Below, piece after piece: positions 39,679-49,141 of a DNA stretch of 64,000 nucleotides. The stretch comes from Nocardioides sp. PD653-B2 (lineage in GTDB: Bacteria > Actinomycetota > Actinomycetes > Propionibacteriales > Nocardioidaceae). The stretch spans positions 156,425-220,424 of the forward strand of contig NZ_BDJE01000011.1 of assembly GCF_002117935.1 (NCBI RefSeq), in the 5' to 3' direction. The notes beneath the pieces are model-generated. The model saw only the letters and a list, made by a program, of their open reading frames with translations. It was not told the origin of the DNA and did not search any database. A program made the position numbers and the translations under genes. Position 1 is the first letter of the stretch. Each line of letters begins with the position of its first letter.

Positions 39679-40100
39679 TGGACCTGGACACCGCCCGCAC
39701 CATCGTGGCGGGAGCCCGCGCCCACGGCGACTCGGCGGGCTTCAAGCCGCTGACCGTGGTCGTCCTCGACGCGGGCGGCCACGTGGTGGCCGTCGAGCGG
39801 GAGGACGGCTCCTCGATGAAGCGCTTCGAGATCGGGTTCGGCAAGGCCCACGGCGCGCTGTCCCTCGGGATGGGGTCCCGCGCGATCATGGGCCGCGCCG
39901 AGCAGCAGCCGTACTTCATCGCCGCGGTCACCTCGGCGGTGGGCGGCGCGCTGGTGCCGGTCCCGGGCGGGGTGCTGGTGCGCGATGCCGACGGCGTCCT
40001 GGTCGGAGCGGTCGGCGTCACCGGCGACACCTCCGACAACGACGAGGCCGCAGCCGTGGCGGGCATCGAGAGTGCCGGCCTGACCGCCGAGACCGGCTGA
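39678..40100 (+). CDS. glcG: GlcG/HbpS family protein
   Basis: 140 residues, the normal length. DLDTARTIVAGARAHG at the start and LTVVVLDAGGHVVAVEREDGSS (about 25-46) are typical of the GlcG/PduO-C/HbpS fold. HbpS in Streptomyces is a heme-binding redox sensor; the GlcG role in glycolate operons is unknown. Sits between glcB and glcD with one-base overlaps on both sides, suggesting a role tied to glycolate oxidation or flavin/heme protection. Confidence 0.88.
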   Translation: MDLDTARTIVAGARAHGDSAGFKPLTVVVLDAGGHVVAVEREDGSSMKRFEIGFGKAHGALSLGMGSRAIMGRAEQQPYFIAAVTSAVGGALVPVPGGVLVRDADGVLVGAVGVTGDTSDNDEAAAVAGIESAGLTAETG

Positions 40101-41569
40101 TGCCGGGGATGCCCGGCGTCGACGCGGTCTCCCAGCGCGCCCGGGAGCTGATCCCGCCCGAGGGCGTGATCACCGACGTCGCCCGGCTGCGCACCTACGA
40201 GTGCGACGGGCTGTCCCACTACCGGGTCGTGCCCGCGCTCGTGGTCATCCCGGAGGACGCCGCCCAGCTGGCGGGCGTGGTCCGGGCCTGCGCCGAGCAC
40301 GGCGTCCCGTTCGTCGCTCGCGGCTCGGGCACCGGCCTGTCCGGCGGCGCGCTGCCGCACGCCGAGGGTGTCCTCGTCGTGACGTCGAAGATGCGCACGA
40401 TCACCGCCGTACGCCCCGGCGACCAGCGCGCCGTCGTCGAGCCCGGCGTCATCAACCTCGACGTCACCCGGGCCGCGACGCCGCACGGCTACTACTACGC
40501 GCCCGACCCCTCGAGCCAGCAGATCTGCTCGATCGGCGGCAACGTCGCCGAGAACTCCGGCGGTGCGCACTGCCTCAAGTACGGCTTCACCACCAACCAC
40601 GTGCTCGGCGCCGACTTCGTCTCCCCGCAGGGCGAGGTCGTCCAGCTCGGCGGGATCGCGCCGGACACCCCGGGCTACGACCTGCTCGGTGCGGTGGTCG
40701 GCTCCGAGGGCACCCTCGGCATCGTCACGTCGGCGACCGTGCGGCTGGTCCGCCTGCCCGAGGAGGTGCGCACGATCCTGGTCGGCTTCGCGTCCACCGA
40801 CCAGGCCGGCGCCGCGGTCTCCGCGATCATCGCGGCCGGCATCGTGCCCGCGGCCATCGAGATGATGGACGCCCTCGCGATCGAGGCCGCCGAGGCGGCG
40901 GTGCACTGCAACTACCCGGACGGCGCCGGCGCCGTCCTGGTCATCGAGCTCGACGGCGCGGCGGTCGAGGTGGCTGCGGAGTACGACGAGGTCGAGCGGC
41001 TCTGCAACGACAACGGGGCCTTCGAGCAGCGGCTCGCGACCGACCCGGTCGACCGCGCGCTGATCTGGAAGGGCCGCAAGTCGGCGTTCGCGGCCGTCGG
41101 CCGGATCAGCCCCGACTACATCGTCCAGGACGGCGTGATCCCGCGGACCGCGCTGCCCGAGGTGCTCAAGGCCATCGCCGAGCTGTCCGGGTCGTCCGGC
41201 GTCCGGGTCGCCAACGTCTTCCACGCCGGTGACGGCAACCTCCACCCGCTGGTGCTCTTCGACGAGTCGAAGGACGGCGAGGCCGAGGCGGCCGAGGAGG
41301 TCAGCGGCGCGATCCTCGACCTCTGCATCGAGCACGGCGGGTCGATCACCGGCGAGCACGGCGTCGGCATGGACAAGGCGCGCTACATGCCGCGGATGTA
41401 CGACGAGGCCGACCTCGACACCATGCAGCTGGTGCGCTGCGCGTTCGACCCCGACGGGATCTCCAACCCCGGCAAGGTCTTCCCGACACCGCGCCTCTGC
41501 GGGGAGGTCCCGGGCCGGCACCGGGGTGCCCACCCGCTCCAGGAAGCCGGACTGGCGGAGGTGTTCTAG
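40100..41569 (+). CDS. glcD: glycolate oxidase FAD subunit GlcD
   Basis: 489 residues from the ATG at 40100. FAD_binding_4 domain with FVARGSGTGLSGGALPHAEGVLV (about 74-96), GGNVAENSGGAHCLKYGFTTNHVLG (about 148-172) and GSEGTLGIVT; C-terminal FAD-oxidase domain with NVFHAGDGNLHPLVLFD and GEHGVGMDK. Oxidises glycolate (or D-lactate) to glyoxylate (or pyruvate). The following glcE and glcF form the rest of the complex, which makes glycolate the likelier substrate. Confidence 0.94.
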   Translation: MPGMPGVDAVSQRARELIPPEGVITDVARLRTYECDGLSHYRVVPALVVIPEDAAQLAGVVRACAEHGVPFVARGSGTGLSGGALPHAEGVLVVTSKMRTITAVRPGDQRAVVEPGVINLDVTRAATPHGYYYAPDPSSQQICSIGGNVAENSGGAHCLKYGFTTNHVLGADFVSPQGEVVQLGGIAPDTPGYDLLGAVVGSEGTLGIVTSATVRLVRLPEEVRTILVGFASTDQAGAAVSAIIAAGIVPAAIEMMDALAIEAAEAAVHCNYPDGAGAVLVIELDGAAVEVAAEYDEVERLCNDNGAFEQRLATDPVDRALIWKGRKSAFAAVGRISPDYIVQDGVIPRTALPEVLKAIAELSGSSGVRVANVFHAGDGNLHPLVLFDESKDGEAEAAEEVSGAILDLCIEHGGSITGEHGVGMDKARYMPRMYDEADLDTMQLVRCAFDPDGISNPGKVFPTPRLCGEVPGRHRGAHPLQEAGLAEVF

Positions 41570-42681
41570 TGGTCGAGGAGGCGCACCCGACCAGCACCGC
41601 CGAGGTCGCCGACGTGCTGCGCGACGCCACGTCACGCGGGCTCACCGTCGTCGCCCGCGGCCGCGGGACCAAGCAGGGGTGGGGGATGCCGCCGACCTCG
41701 GTCGACCTCGTCGTCGACCTGAGTGGCCTCGACCGGGTGCTCGACCACCAGGCCGGTGACCTGATCGTGGACACCCAGGCGGGCGCGCTCCTCTCCGAGG
41801 TGCAGGACGTCGTCGGCAAGGAGCGCCAGCGACTCGTCCTCGAGGAGACCGTGCCCGGCACGACGGTGGGCGGCGCCCTGGCCACCAACACCTCGGGGCC
41901 CCAGCGGATGCTCTTCGGCACCGCCCGCGACCTGCTCATCGGCGTCACCGTGGTCCGCGCCGACGGCGTGGTCGCCAAGGCCGGTGGCCGGGTCGTGAAG
42001 AACGTCGCCGGCTACGACCTCGGCAAGCTGATGATCGGCTCCTACGGCACCCTCGCGGTCATCACCGAGGCGGTCTTCCGGCTGCACCCGCTCCCCGACC
42101 TGGAGCGCTGGGTCGTCACGCCGGTCGACGACCCCGGCCGGGCCCACGACCTTGCGCAGGCGGTCGTCCACTCGCAGGCCGTGCCCTGGGCGGTGGAGGT
42201 CGACCTCCCCGCGTCCGGGCCCGGCACCCTCGGGGTGCTGCTCGGCGGCAGGTCCGAGGGCGTCGCCGACCGGGCGGAGACCGTACGACGCCTCCTCGGC
42301 GACGCCGCCGAGGTCACCGACACCACCCCGCCGGGCTGGGCGGCGCACCCGGCCGGACCCGTCCTGCTCAAGCTCACCTTCGCCCTGTCCGGACTGCGCG
42401 ACGTGCTCGCCACCGCCCGCGACGCGGGCGTGCACGTCCGCGGCTCGGCCGGCGCCGGTGTCGTGCACGCCGCTGCCGACGACGCCGGCGCCCTCGACGC
42501 GCTGCGCGCGGTCTGCGCGCGGCACGGCGGCTCGGTCGTCGTGGTCGACGCGCCACCGGACGTGAAGCAGGCCGTCGACGTGTGGGGGCCGGTGCCGGCC
42601 CTCGACCTGATGCGCCGGGTCAAGGACCAGTTCGACCCCGACCACCGGCTCGCGCCCGGTCGCTTCGTAGGAGGAATCTGA
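41569..42681 (+). CDS. glcE: glycolate oxidase FAD-binding subunit GlcE
   Basis: 370 residues from a GTG that overlaps the glcD stop (TAGTG). A shorter FAD_binding_4 protein: TVVARGRGTKQGWGMPPTSVDLVVD (about 25-49), ETVPGTTVGGALATNTSGPQRMLFGTARDLLIGV, and AGGRVVKNVAGYDLGKLMIGSYGTLAVITEAVFRLHP. Ends LAPGRFVGGI, the usual GlcE end. Structural/flavin partner in GlcDEF. GAGGAATCTG precedes the glcF ATG. Confidence 0.94.
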   Translation: MVEEAHPTSTAEVADVLRDATSRGLTVVARGRGTKQGWGMPPTSVDLVVDLSGLDRVLDHQAGDLIVDTQAGALLSEVQDVVGKERQRLVLEETVPGTTVGGALATNTSGPQRMLFGTARDLLIGVTVVRADGVVAKAGGRVVKNVAGYDLGKLMIGSYGTLAVITEAVFRLHPLPDLERWVVTPVDDPGRAHDLAQAVVHSQAVPWAVEVDLPASGPGTLGVLLGGRSEGVADRAETVRRLLGDAAEVTDTTPPGWAAHPAGPVLLKLTFALSGLRDVLATARDAGVHVRGSAGAGVVHAAADDAGALDALRAVCARHGGSVVVVDAPPDVKQAVDVWGPVPALDLMRRVKDQFDPDHRLAPGRFVGGI

Positions 42682-44030
42682 TGACCGACCTCGGTGAGAC
42701 CGGCGCGATCGTCGACTTCGGCACGCCTGTCGAGGGTGGCGCGTTCGACGACCACAACCCGCCCGACGCCGCCCTCGTGGGTGACTGCGTGCACTGCGGC
42801 TTCTGCCTGCCGACCTGCCCGACGTACATCCTGTGGGGCGAGGAGATGGACTCCCCGCGCGGCCGGATCTACCTGATGAAGGAGGGCCTCGAGGGCGCGC
42901 CGATGACCGACGCCATGGTGTCCCACTGGGACGCCTGTCTCGGCTGCATGGCCTGCGTGACCGCGTGCCCGTCGGGCGTGCAGTACGACACCCTCATCGA
43001 GCAGACCCGCGCCCAGGTCGAGCGCCACCACGACCGCTCCGCCGGCGACCGGGCGCTGCGGGGCCTGATCTTCGCCCTCTTCCCGCATCCGAAGCGGCTC
43101 CGGCTCCTGCGCGGTCCGCTCCGGCTGCTGCAGCGCACCGGGCTCGACCGGGCGATGCGGCGCACCGGCCTGCTCGACCGGATGGCTCCCCAGCTGGCCG
43201 CGATGGAGCGGCTCGCCCCGCGGCTCGGCCGGCCCGAGCCGCTGCCCGAGCTGATCCGGGCGACCGGCGAGCGCCGGGCGACCGTCGGGATGCTGACCGG
43301 CTGCGTGCAGGGTGCGTTCTTCCCCGGCGTGAACTCCGCGACCGCGCGGGTGCTCCGGGCCGAGGGCTGCGACGTGGTCGTCCCGCCCGCCCAGGGCTGC
43401 TGCGGCGCACTGTCGGTCCACAACGGCCGCGAGGCCGAGGCGCAGGGCTTCGCCCGCAGCCTCGTCGACTCCTTCGAGGACCGCGGCGTCGAGTGGATCG
43501 TCGTCAACGCCGCCGGCTGCGGCTCCACCATGAAGGAGTACGCCGAGCTGCTGGCCGACGACCCGGCGTACGCCGACCGCGCCCGCGCCTTCGCCGACCG
43601 GGTCCGCGACGTCTCGGAGATCCTCGACGAGCTGGGGCCGGTCGCCCCGCGGCACCCGCTCGAGATGACGATCGCCTACCACGACGCCTGCCACCTGGCC
43701 CACGCCCAGGGCGTGCGCGCCGAACCGCGCCGGCTGCTCGAGGCGATCCCCGGGCTCGAGCTGCGCGAGATCGCGGAGGGCGAGATCTGCTGCGGCTCCG
43801 CCGGCATCTACAACGTGCTCAACCCCGAGCCCGCGCGCGAGCTCGGGGACCGGAAGGCGGCGAACATCGTCGCCACCGGCGCCCAGCTGCTCGTCACCGC
43901 CAACCCGGGCTGCCTCATGCAGGTGGCCTCGGCCATCGACAGGTCCGGGCACCCCATGGGCATGGCCCACACCATCGAGGTCCTCGACGCGTCGATCACC
44001 GGGAGGCCCGCTGCGACCCTCCTGCCCTGA
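42681..44030 (+). CDS. glcF: glycolate oxidase iron-sulfur subunit GlcF
   Basis: 449 residues. Two [4Fe-4S] ferredoxin motifs, CVHCGFCLPTCP (about 36-47) and CLGCMACVTACP (about 88-99), then two CCG domains with QGCCGALS, NAAGCGSTMKEY, HDACHLAHAQG and GEICCGSAG. Passes electrons from GlcD to the quinone pool, presumably menaquinone here. Start ATG at 42681 after GAGGA; the stop is 30 bases before the permease. Confidence 0.95.
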   Translation: MTDLGETGAIVDFGTPVEGGAFDDHNPPDAALVGDCVHCGFCLPTCPTYILWGEEMDSPRGRIYLMKEGLEGAPMTDAMVSHWDACLGCMACVTACPSGVQYDTLIEQTRAQVERHHDRSAGDRALRGLIFALFPHPKRLRLLRGPLRLLQRTGLDRAMRRTGLLDRMAPQLAAMERLAPRLGRPEPLPELIRATGERRATVGMLTGCVQGAFFPGVNSATARVLRAEGCDVVVPPAQGCCGALSVHNGREAEAQGFARSLVDSFEDRGVEWIVVNAAGCGSTMKEYAELLADDPAYADRARAFADRVRDVSEILDELGPVAPRHPLEMTIAYHDACHLAHAQGVRAEPRRLLEAIPGLELREIAEGEICCGSAGIYNVLNPEPARELGDRKAANIVATGAQLLVTANPGCLMQVASAIDRSGHPMGMAHTIEVLDASITGRPAATLLP

Positions 44031-44060
44031 CCGCCCACGCCATCTCTCGGGAGACATCTC

Positions 44061-45761
44061 ATGTTCCAGCAAGACCTCGACCCGGTCGGCGGGTCGCTCG
44101 CCCTCAGCGCCCTGTGCGGCGCGATCCCGCTCCTCACCCTCTTCGTGCTGCTCGGCGGCCTCAAGGTCCGGGCCTGGCTGTCCGGGCTGATCTCGCTCGC
44201 GGTGTCGCTCGTCGTCGCGATCGCGCTCTTCGACATGCCCACCGGCCAGGCGCTGCTCGCCGGCACCGAGGGCGCGGCGTTCGGGTTCTTCCCGATCCTC
44301 TGGATCGTCATCAACGCCATCTGGGTCTACAACCTGACCGTCGCGACCGGGCACTTCGACGTGCTGCGCCGCTCGTTCGAGAAGGTCAGCCCCGACCAGC
44401 GGATCCAGGCGATCATCATCGCCTTCTGCTTCGGCGCGCTGCTGGAGGCGCTGGCCGGGTTCGGTACGCCGGTCGCCATCACCGTGGTGATGCTGATGGC
44501 GCTGGGCTTCGAGCCCCTCAAGGCGGCGGCCGTCGCCCTGATCGCCAACACCGCCCCGGTGGCGTTCGGTGCGCTGGCCACCCCGATCGTCACGCTCTCG
44601 ACGGTCGCGTCGGGCGCCAGCGACGCGTCCGGCCTCGACGTCGACACCCTGGGCGCGATGGTCGGCCGGCAGACCCCGATCCTCGCCCTCGTGGTGCCGC
44701 TGATCCTCGTCTTCGTCGTCGACGGCAAGCGCGGGCTGCGCAGCACCTGGTTGGCCGCGGTCGTCTGTGGTGTCGCGTTCGCCGTCGCCCAGTTCGTCGC
44801 GTCCAACTACATCTCCGTGCAGCTCGCCGACATCGTCGCCGCCCTGGTCGCGGCCGCCGCGGTCGTCCTGCTGCTGCGCGTGTGGACCCCCGCCGACGTG
44901 CTGGTGGCCGAGCCTCGGACCGACGCGCCGGTGCCGGTGACCGCGGGCAGCGGTGGCCGGGGAGTCGGTGGCCGGGGAGTCTCCGCCGGCGCCGCCGCCG
45001 ACGCGCCGCCGGACAGCCGCGCCGAGGTGGCCCGCGCCTACGCGCCCTACCTCGTGATCATCGCGATCTTCTCCATCACCAACATCACCGCGGTCAAGGA
45101 GTTCCTCGCCAAGGAGCCCTGGACCTACGCGTTCGCCTGGCCGGGGCTCGACGTGTTGAACACCGCCGGTGACCCGGTGTCGTCGACGACGTACGTCCTC
45201 AACTGGCTGCCCGCGGCCGGCACCCTCATGATCATCGCCGGGCTCATCACGGCCGTGCTCCTGCGGATCTCGCCGTCGACGATGGCGCGCACCTACGTCG
45301 GCACGTACGTCGAGCTGCGCTCGGCCATCGTCACCGTGATGGCCGTGCTGGGACTGGCCTACGTGATGAACCTGTCCGGCCAGACCGGCTCGATGGGGGC
45401 CTGGCTCGCGGGCGCCGGCGCCGGCTTCGCGATCCTCTCGCCGATCCTCGGCTGGATCGGCGTCGCGGTGACCGGGTCGGACACCTCGGCCAACGCCCTG
45501 TTCGGTGCACTCCAGGTGCAGACCGCCTCGCAGGCGGGCCTCGACCCGACCTTGATGGCCGCCGCGAACTCGTCCGGCGGCGTGCTCGGCAAGATGGTCA
45601 GCCCGCAGAACCTCGCCATCGCGGCGGCCGCCGTCGGCATGGCCGGGCGCGAGGGCGACATCTTCCGCAAGGTCATAGGCTGGAGCCTCGGCCTGCTGCT
45701 GCTGATGTGCATCATCGTCGGCCTGCAGTCCACGCCGGTCCTCGGCTGGATGGTGCCCTAG
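44061..45761 (+). CDS. lctP: L-lactate/glycolate permease
   Basis: 566 residues, about 12-14 membrane helices, LctP family (LldP/GlcA), which imports lactate and glycolate with protons. FCFGALLEALAGFGTPVAITVVML (about 120-143), ANTAPVAFGALATPIVTL and the C-terminal GWIGVAVTGSDTSANALFGALQ are diagnostic. A soluble loop near residue 297 holds a GGRGVGGRGV repeat encoded by a tandem 15-mer. Its place after glcDEF points to glycolate uptake. Confidence 0.93.
   Translation: MFQQDLDPVGGSLALSALCGAIPLLTLFVLLGGLKVRAWLSGLISLAVSLVVAIALFDMPTGQALLAGTEGAAFGFFPILWIVINAIWVYNLTVATGHFDVLRRSFEKVSPDQRIQAIIIAFCFGALLEALAGFGTPVAITVVMLMALGFEPLKAAAVALIANTAPVAFGALATPIVTLSTVASGASDASGLDVDTLGAMVGRQTPILALVVPLILVFVVDGKRGLRSTWLAAVVCGVAFAVAQFVASNYISVQLADIVAALVAAAAVVLLLRVWTPADVLVAEPRTDAPVPVTAGSGGRGVGGRGVSAGAAADAPPDSRAEVARAYAPYLVIIAIFSITNITAVKEFLAKEPWTYAFAWPGLDVLNTAGDPVSSTTYVLNWLPAAGTLMIIAGLITAVLLRISPSTMARTYVGTYVELRSAIVTVMAVLGLAYVMNLSGQTGSMGAWLAGAGAGFAILSPILGWIGVAVTGSDTSANALFGALQVQTASQAGLDPTLMAAANSSGGVLGKMVSPQNLAIAAAAVGMAGREGDIFRKVIGWSLGLLLLMCIIVGLQSTPVLGWMVP
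44952..44981 (+). repeat. tandem 15-bp duplication in the permease gene
   Basis: Two adjacent perfect copies of GGTGGCCGGGGAGTC encode the repeated GGRGV in a cytoplasmic or periplasmic loop. In frame, likely a recent slippage event. Confidence 0.9.
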
Positions 45762-45772
45762 AGGGAGGTCGG

Positions 45773-46537
45773 ATGGCGGTGCAGTCGGTCGACCGGGCCC
45801 TCGACGTCCTGGAGGCGCTGGCCGAGGCCGGCAAGCCCCAGGGCGTCGGCGAGCTCGCGGCGCGCACCGGCCTCCCCCAGGGCACCGCGCACCGGATCCT
45901 CCAGAGCCTCCAGGAGCGCGGCTACGTGCGGCGGGACGGGTCGCGGAAGTACTCGCTCGGCACCTCCGCCGTCCGGCTCGCCGACGGTGCGCAGCGCGCC
46001 CTGGCCCGGAGTGCCCGGCCCTACCTCGCCGAGCTGGTCACGCTGTCGGGCGAGACGGCCAACCTCGCCGTCCGCGAGGGTGACGACGTCGTCTACATCG
46101 CGCAGGTCTCCTCGCCGCACACGCTGCGGATGTTCGCCGAGGTCGGGCGGCACGTGCCTCCGCACTCCACAGCGGTCGGCAAGGTGCTGCTCGCCGCGCT
46201 GCCCCGCGAGGAGGCCCGGGCGATCCTGCGGCGGACCGGCCTCGCCCCGCGCACCGACGCGACCATCACCGACCTCGCGGCGTTCGAGGCCGAGCTCGAC
46301 CTCGTGGCGGCGCAGGGCTGGGCGGCCGACGAGGAGGAGCAGGAGGCCGGGGTGCGCTGCGTCGCCGTACCCGTCGGCGGTCCGGGCCCGACGCTCGCGG
46401 CGATGTCGCTCTCCGGTCCGGCCGACCGCTTCGCCGGCGGCCGGGTCGAGGGCCTGGTGGAGGCGATGCGGCACGTCGGGCAGGCGTTCGGCGCCGGGTC
46501 ACCGCCCCAGCAGGTCGCGGACCGCGTCGCCGACTGA
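45773..46537 (+). CDS. IclR family transcriptional regulator
   Basis: 254 residues from the ATG at 45773, with GGGAGG six bases before. N-terminal winged helix (SVDRALDVLEALAEAGKPQGVGELAARTGLPQGTAHRILQSLQERGYV), then the effector-binding domain with HTLRMFAEVGRHVPPHSTAVGKVLLAALP (about 118-146). In E. coli, IclR responds to glyoxylate and pyruvate, so control of the glcB-lctP module is likely. The last 39 bases overlap the convergent monooxygenase gene. Confidence 0.92.
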   Translation: MAVQSVDRALDVLEALAEAGKPQGVGELAARTGLPQGTAHRILQSLQERGYVRRDGSRKYSLGTSAVRLADGAQRALARSARPYLAELVTLSGETANLAVREGDDVVYIAQVSSPHTLRMFAEVGRHVPPHSTAVGKVLLAALPREEARAILRRTGLAPRTDATITDLAAFEAELDLVAAQGWAADEEEQEAGVRCVAVPVGGPGPTLAAMSLSGPADRFAGGRVEGLVEAMRHVGQAFGAGSPPQQVADRVAD

Positions 46538-47923
46538 CCCGGCGTCGACCACCGCGGCGACGTGGGCGTCGGGGCGCACCAGCCAGACCTCACCGGGCGG
46601 TAGGTCGAGATCCGTCGCGACCGCGCAGGGCACGTCGGTCGCGGGTGGCCCGAGCTCGCCGGCCGCGAGCAGCAGCAGCCCGTCGCGGGCGAGCGCCCGC
46701 AGCCGGCCGTCGGCCACGGGCGGCCGCGGGGAGCCGGCGTAGCGGTGTGCCGCGTAGAGCGTCCCGGAGTCGATCGCGCCGCGCGCAGCCGGATCGGCGA
46801 GCGCGCGCTCGAGGACGTCGCGGCGGTGCAGGCGACCCTCCTCGGTCTGCGGCACCAGGAAGTCCATGGTCCGGCTGGTGACCGCCAGGTTGGCGCGGGC
46901 AGCCGCACCCCGCTCGGCGTCGTAGCTCGCGACGAGCGACCCGTCGGCCCACCCGTGCAGCGCGAACGCCAGCTTCCACGCGGCGTTCTCGGCGTCGGCG
47001 ACGCCGGAGTTGAGACCGCGCGCGCCGAACGGTGCCATCAGGTGCGCGACGTCGCCGGCGAGCAGCACCCGGCCGACGGCCATCCGGTCGACGCTGCGGG
47101 AGTGGAAGCGGTAGACGGTGCACCACACGACCTCGAAGGCACGCTCGCCGACGACCTGCCGGATCCGCGCGTCGAGAGCGCCGGACGCCTGCTCGGCCGC
47201 GAGGTCGAAGCCGGGCTCGACCTGCCAGTCGATCCGGAAGACCGAGTCGGGGCAGGGGTGGATGAGCACCTGGCGGCCCGGGTTCCACTCCGGGTCGAAG
47301 TGGAAGCGCCGCTCCAGCGTCCGGTCGGGCAGCTCGCAGCGGATGTCGCAGATCAGGAAGCGGTCGTCGAAGGACCGGCCGTCGAAGGACAGCCCGAGCG
47401 CGTCGCGGACGACGTCTCCCCGGGCCCCGGCGCACGCCACGACGTACGGCGTCTCGAGCCGCACCGGGCCGTCCGCCGTGTCCGCCGCGACCACCACCCG
47501 GTCACCGAGGTCGCGCAGGCCGGTGACCCGGTGCCCCCACCGCACCTCGATCGACGGGGTCTCCGCGATCCGCTCGTCGAGGAGCTCCTCCACCCGGCTC
47601 TGCGCGATGTTGACCCACGGCGGGAACGGCGACCCGCTGGCGTCGGAGAACTCGACGTGGAAGAGCTCGTGCTCGCGGAAGTAGGTGCGCGCCACCCGCC
47701 AGGTCACGCCCTCGTCGGCGATCTGACGGCCGGCACCGACCGAGTCCCAGACCTCGAGCGTGTCGCGCTGCTGGCAGATCGAGCGCGAGCCCTCGATCGT
47801 CCGCTGCGGATGCGCGTCGAGCACCACCGCGGGGATGCCCCAGCGGGCGAGCAACAGTGCGGTGGTCTGGCCGACCGGTCCGTTGCCGATGACGACGACC
47901 GGAGGCCCGTCGTACGCACCCAT
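46499..47923 (-). CDS. FAD-dependent aromatic monooxygenase (MhpA-like)
   Basis: 474 residues, class A flavin monooxygenase. FAD Rossmann motif VVVIGNGPVGQTTALLLARWG (about 9-29), and the second FAD/NADH motif RVLLAGDVAHLMAPFGARGLNSGVADAENAAWKLA (about 288-322). Resembles 3-(3-hydroxyphenyl)propionate hydroxylase-type enzymes that ring-hydroxylate phenolic acids. It follows fahA by nine bases on the same strand, so it likely feeds an aromatic substrate into, or diverts it from, homogentisate catabolism. Convergent overlap of 39 bases with the IclR gene. Confidence 0.88.
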   Translation of the reverse strand: MGAYDGPPVVVIGNGPVGQTTALLLARWGIPAVVLDAHPQRTIEGSRSICQQRDTLEVWDSVGAGRQIADEGVTWRVARTYFREHELFHVEFSDASGSPFPPWVNIAQSRVEELLDERIAETPSIEVRWGHRVTGLRDLGDRVVVAADTADGPVRLETPYVVACAGARGDVVRDALGLSFDGRSFDDRFLICDIRCELPDRTLERRFHFDPEWNPGRQVLIHPCPDSVFRIDWQVEPGFDLAAEQASGALDARIRQVVGERAFEVVWCTVYRFHSRSVDRMAVGRVLLAGDVAHLMAPFGARGLNSGVADAENAAWKLAFALHGWADGSLVASYDAERGAAARANLAVTSRTMDFLVPQTEEGRLHRRDVLERALADPAARGAIDSGTLYAAHRYAGSPRPPVADGRLRALARDGLLLLAAGELGPPATDVPCAVATDLDLPPGEVWLVRPDAHVAAVVDAGSVGDAVRDLLGR

Positions 47924-47932
47924 GGGCGCAAT

Positions 47933-49141
47933 CTAGACCCGCGCGGGCTCGACGACTCCGGAAACCTCACCGAGCGCGATCCGGCCGCCGGCGGTGCCGG
48001 GCGCGGTGTAGCGGAGCACCACCTCGTCGCCGTCCTCGAGGAACGTGCGGCCGTCTCCCCAGAGCTCAGCACCGAACGGCTCCGTGCCGCCCCAGCTGAG
48101 CTCGAGGAACGAGCCGCGCTGGTCGCGCTCGGGGCCGCTGATCGTGCCGGAGGCGTAGAGGTCACCGGTGCGCAGACTGGCTCCGTTGACCGTGATGTGG
48201 GCCAGCATCTGGGCCGGCGACCAGTACATCGTGCGGTACGGCGGACGGCTCACGACCGTGCCGTTGAGCAGCACCTCGACGTCGATGTCGAGGCCCTGCA
48301 CGTCACCGGGGCCGAGGTAGGGGAGCGGCGTCGGGTCCTGGCCGGGCAGGTCGACCCAGGCCGCATCCAACGCCTCGAGCGGGGTCACCCACGCGGAGAT
48401 CGAGGTGGCGAAGGACTTGCCGAGGAACGGCCCGAGCGGCACGTACTCCCAGGCCTGGATGTCGCGCGCCGACCAGTCGTTGAGCCCGACGACGCCGAAG
48501 ACGTGGTCGGCGAACGCGCCGTACGCCACCGGGCTGCCGAGCTCGGAGGGCGTGCCGACCACGAAGCCGAGCTCGGCCTCGATGTCGAGGCGGGTGCTGG
48601 GACCGTACGTCGGACCGTCGTCGCCGCGGTGCTGGCCGCTGGGCCGGGTCACGGGCGTCCCGGACGCGACCACCGTGCCCGCGCGGCCGTGGTAGCCGAC
48701 CGGGAGGTGGCGCCAGTTGGGCAGCAGGGGCTCCTGGTCGGGGCGGAAGATCCGGCCGACGTTGGACGCGTGGTCGAGGGAGGCGTAGAAGTCCACGTAG
48801 TCGGCGACCTCGACCGGCAGGTGCAGGGTCACGTCGGCGACCGGCACGAGGTGCGGCTCGACGAGGTCGCGCTCGGTCTCGTCGGTGAGCAGCCCGGTGA
48901 TCCAGCGGCGCACGGACTCGCGGACCAGGCGCCCCTCCGCCATCAGCGCGTTGAGCGAGCGCTCCTGGAAGACGTGGTGGGCGTCGAGCATCTCGGCCGC
49001 CGCGACCGGGGCCAGGTCGAGCACCAGCTCGCCGATCCGCACCCCGACGCGCGGCTCCTCGCCGGCGAGCGAGAACACGCCGTACGGCAGGTTGTCGACG
49101 TCGAAGAGCGAGCCCTCGGCGCCGTCCACCCAGGTGGTCAC
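47933..49141 (-). CDS. fahA: fumarylacetoacetase
   Basis: Hydrolyses fumarylacetoacetate to fumarate and acetoacetate, ending tyrosine/phenylalanine degradation. 402 residues from the GTG at 49141. N-terminal SH3-like domain (FDVDNLPYGVFSLAGEEPRVGVRIGELVLDL), then catalytic domain with DFYASLDHASNVGRIFRP, PVGYHGRAGTVVASGTPVTRP, DIEAELGFVVG and GLNDWSARDIQAWEYVPLGPFLGKSFATS, with metal and catalytic residues intact. The GTG overlaps the stop of the upstream unknown gene (GTGA). Confidence 0.96.
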   Translation of the reverse strand: MTTWVDGAEGSLFDVDNLPYGVFSLAGEEPRVGVRIGELVLDLAPVAAAEMLDAHHVFQERSLNALMAEGRLVRESVRRWITGLLTDETERDLVEPHLVPVADVTLHLPVEVADYVDFYASLDHASNVGRIFRPDQEPLLPNWRHLPVGYHGRAGTVVASGTPVTRPSGQHRGDDGPTYGPSTRLDIEAELGFVVGTPSELGSPVAYGAFADHVFGVVGLNDWSARDIQAWEYVPLGPFLGKSFATSISAWVTPLEALDAAWVDLPGQDPTPLPYLGPGDVQGLDIDVEVLLNGTVVSRPPYRTMYWSPAQMLAHITVNGASLRTGDLYASGTISGPERDQRGSFLELSWGGTEPFGAELWGDGRTFLEDGDEVVLRYTAPGTAGGRIALGEVSGVVEPARV

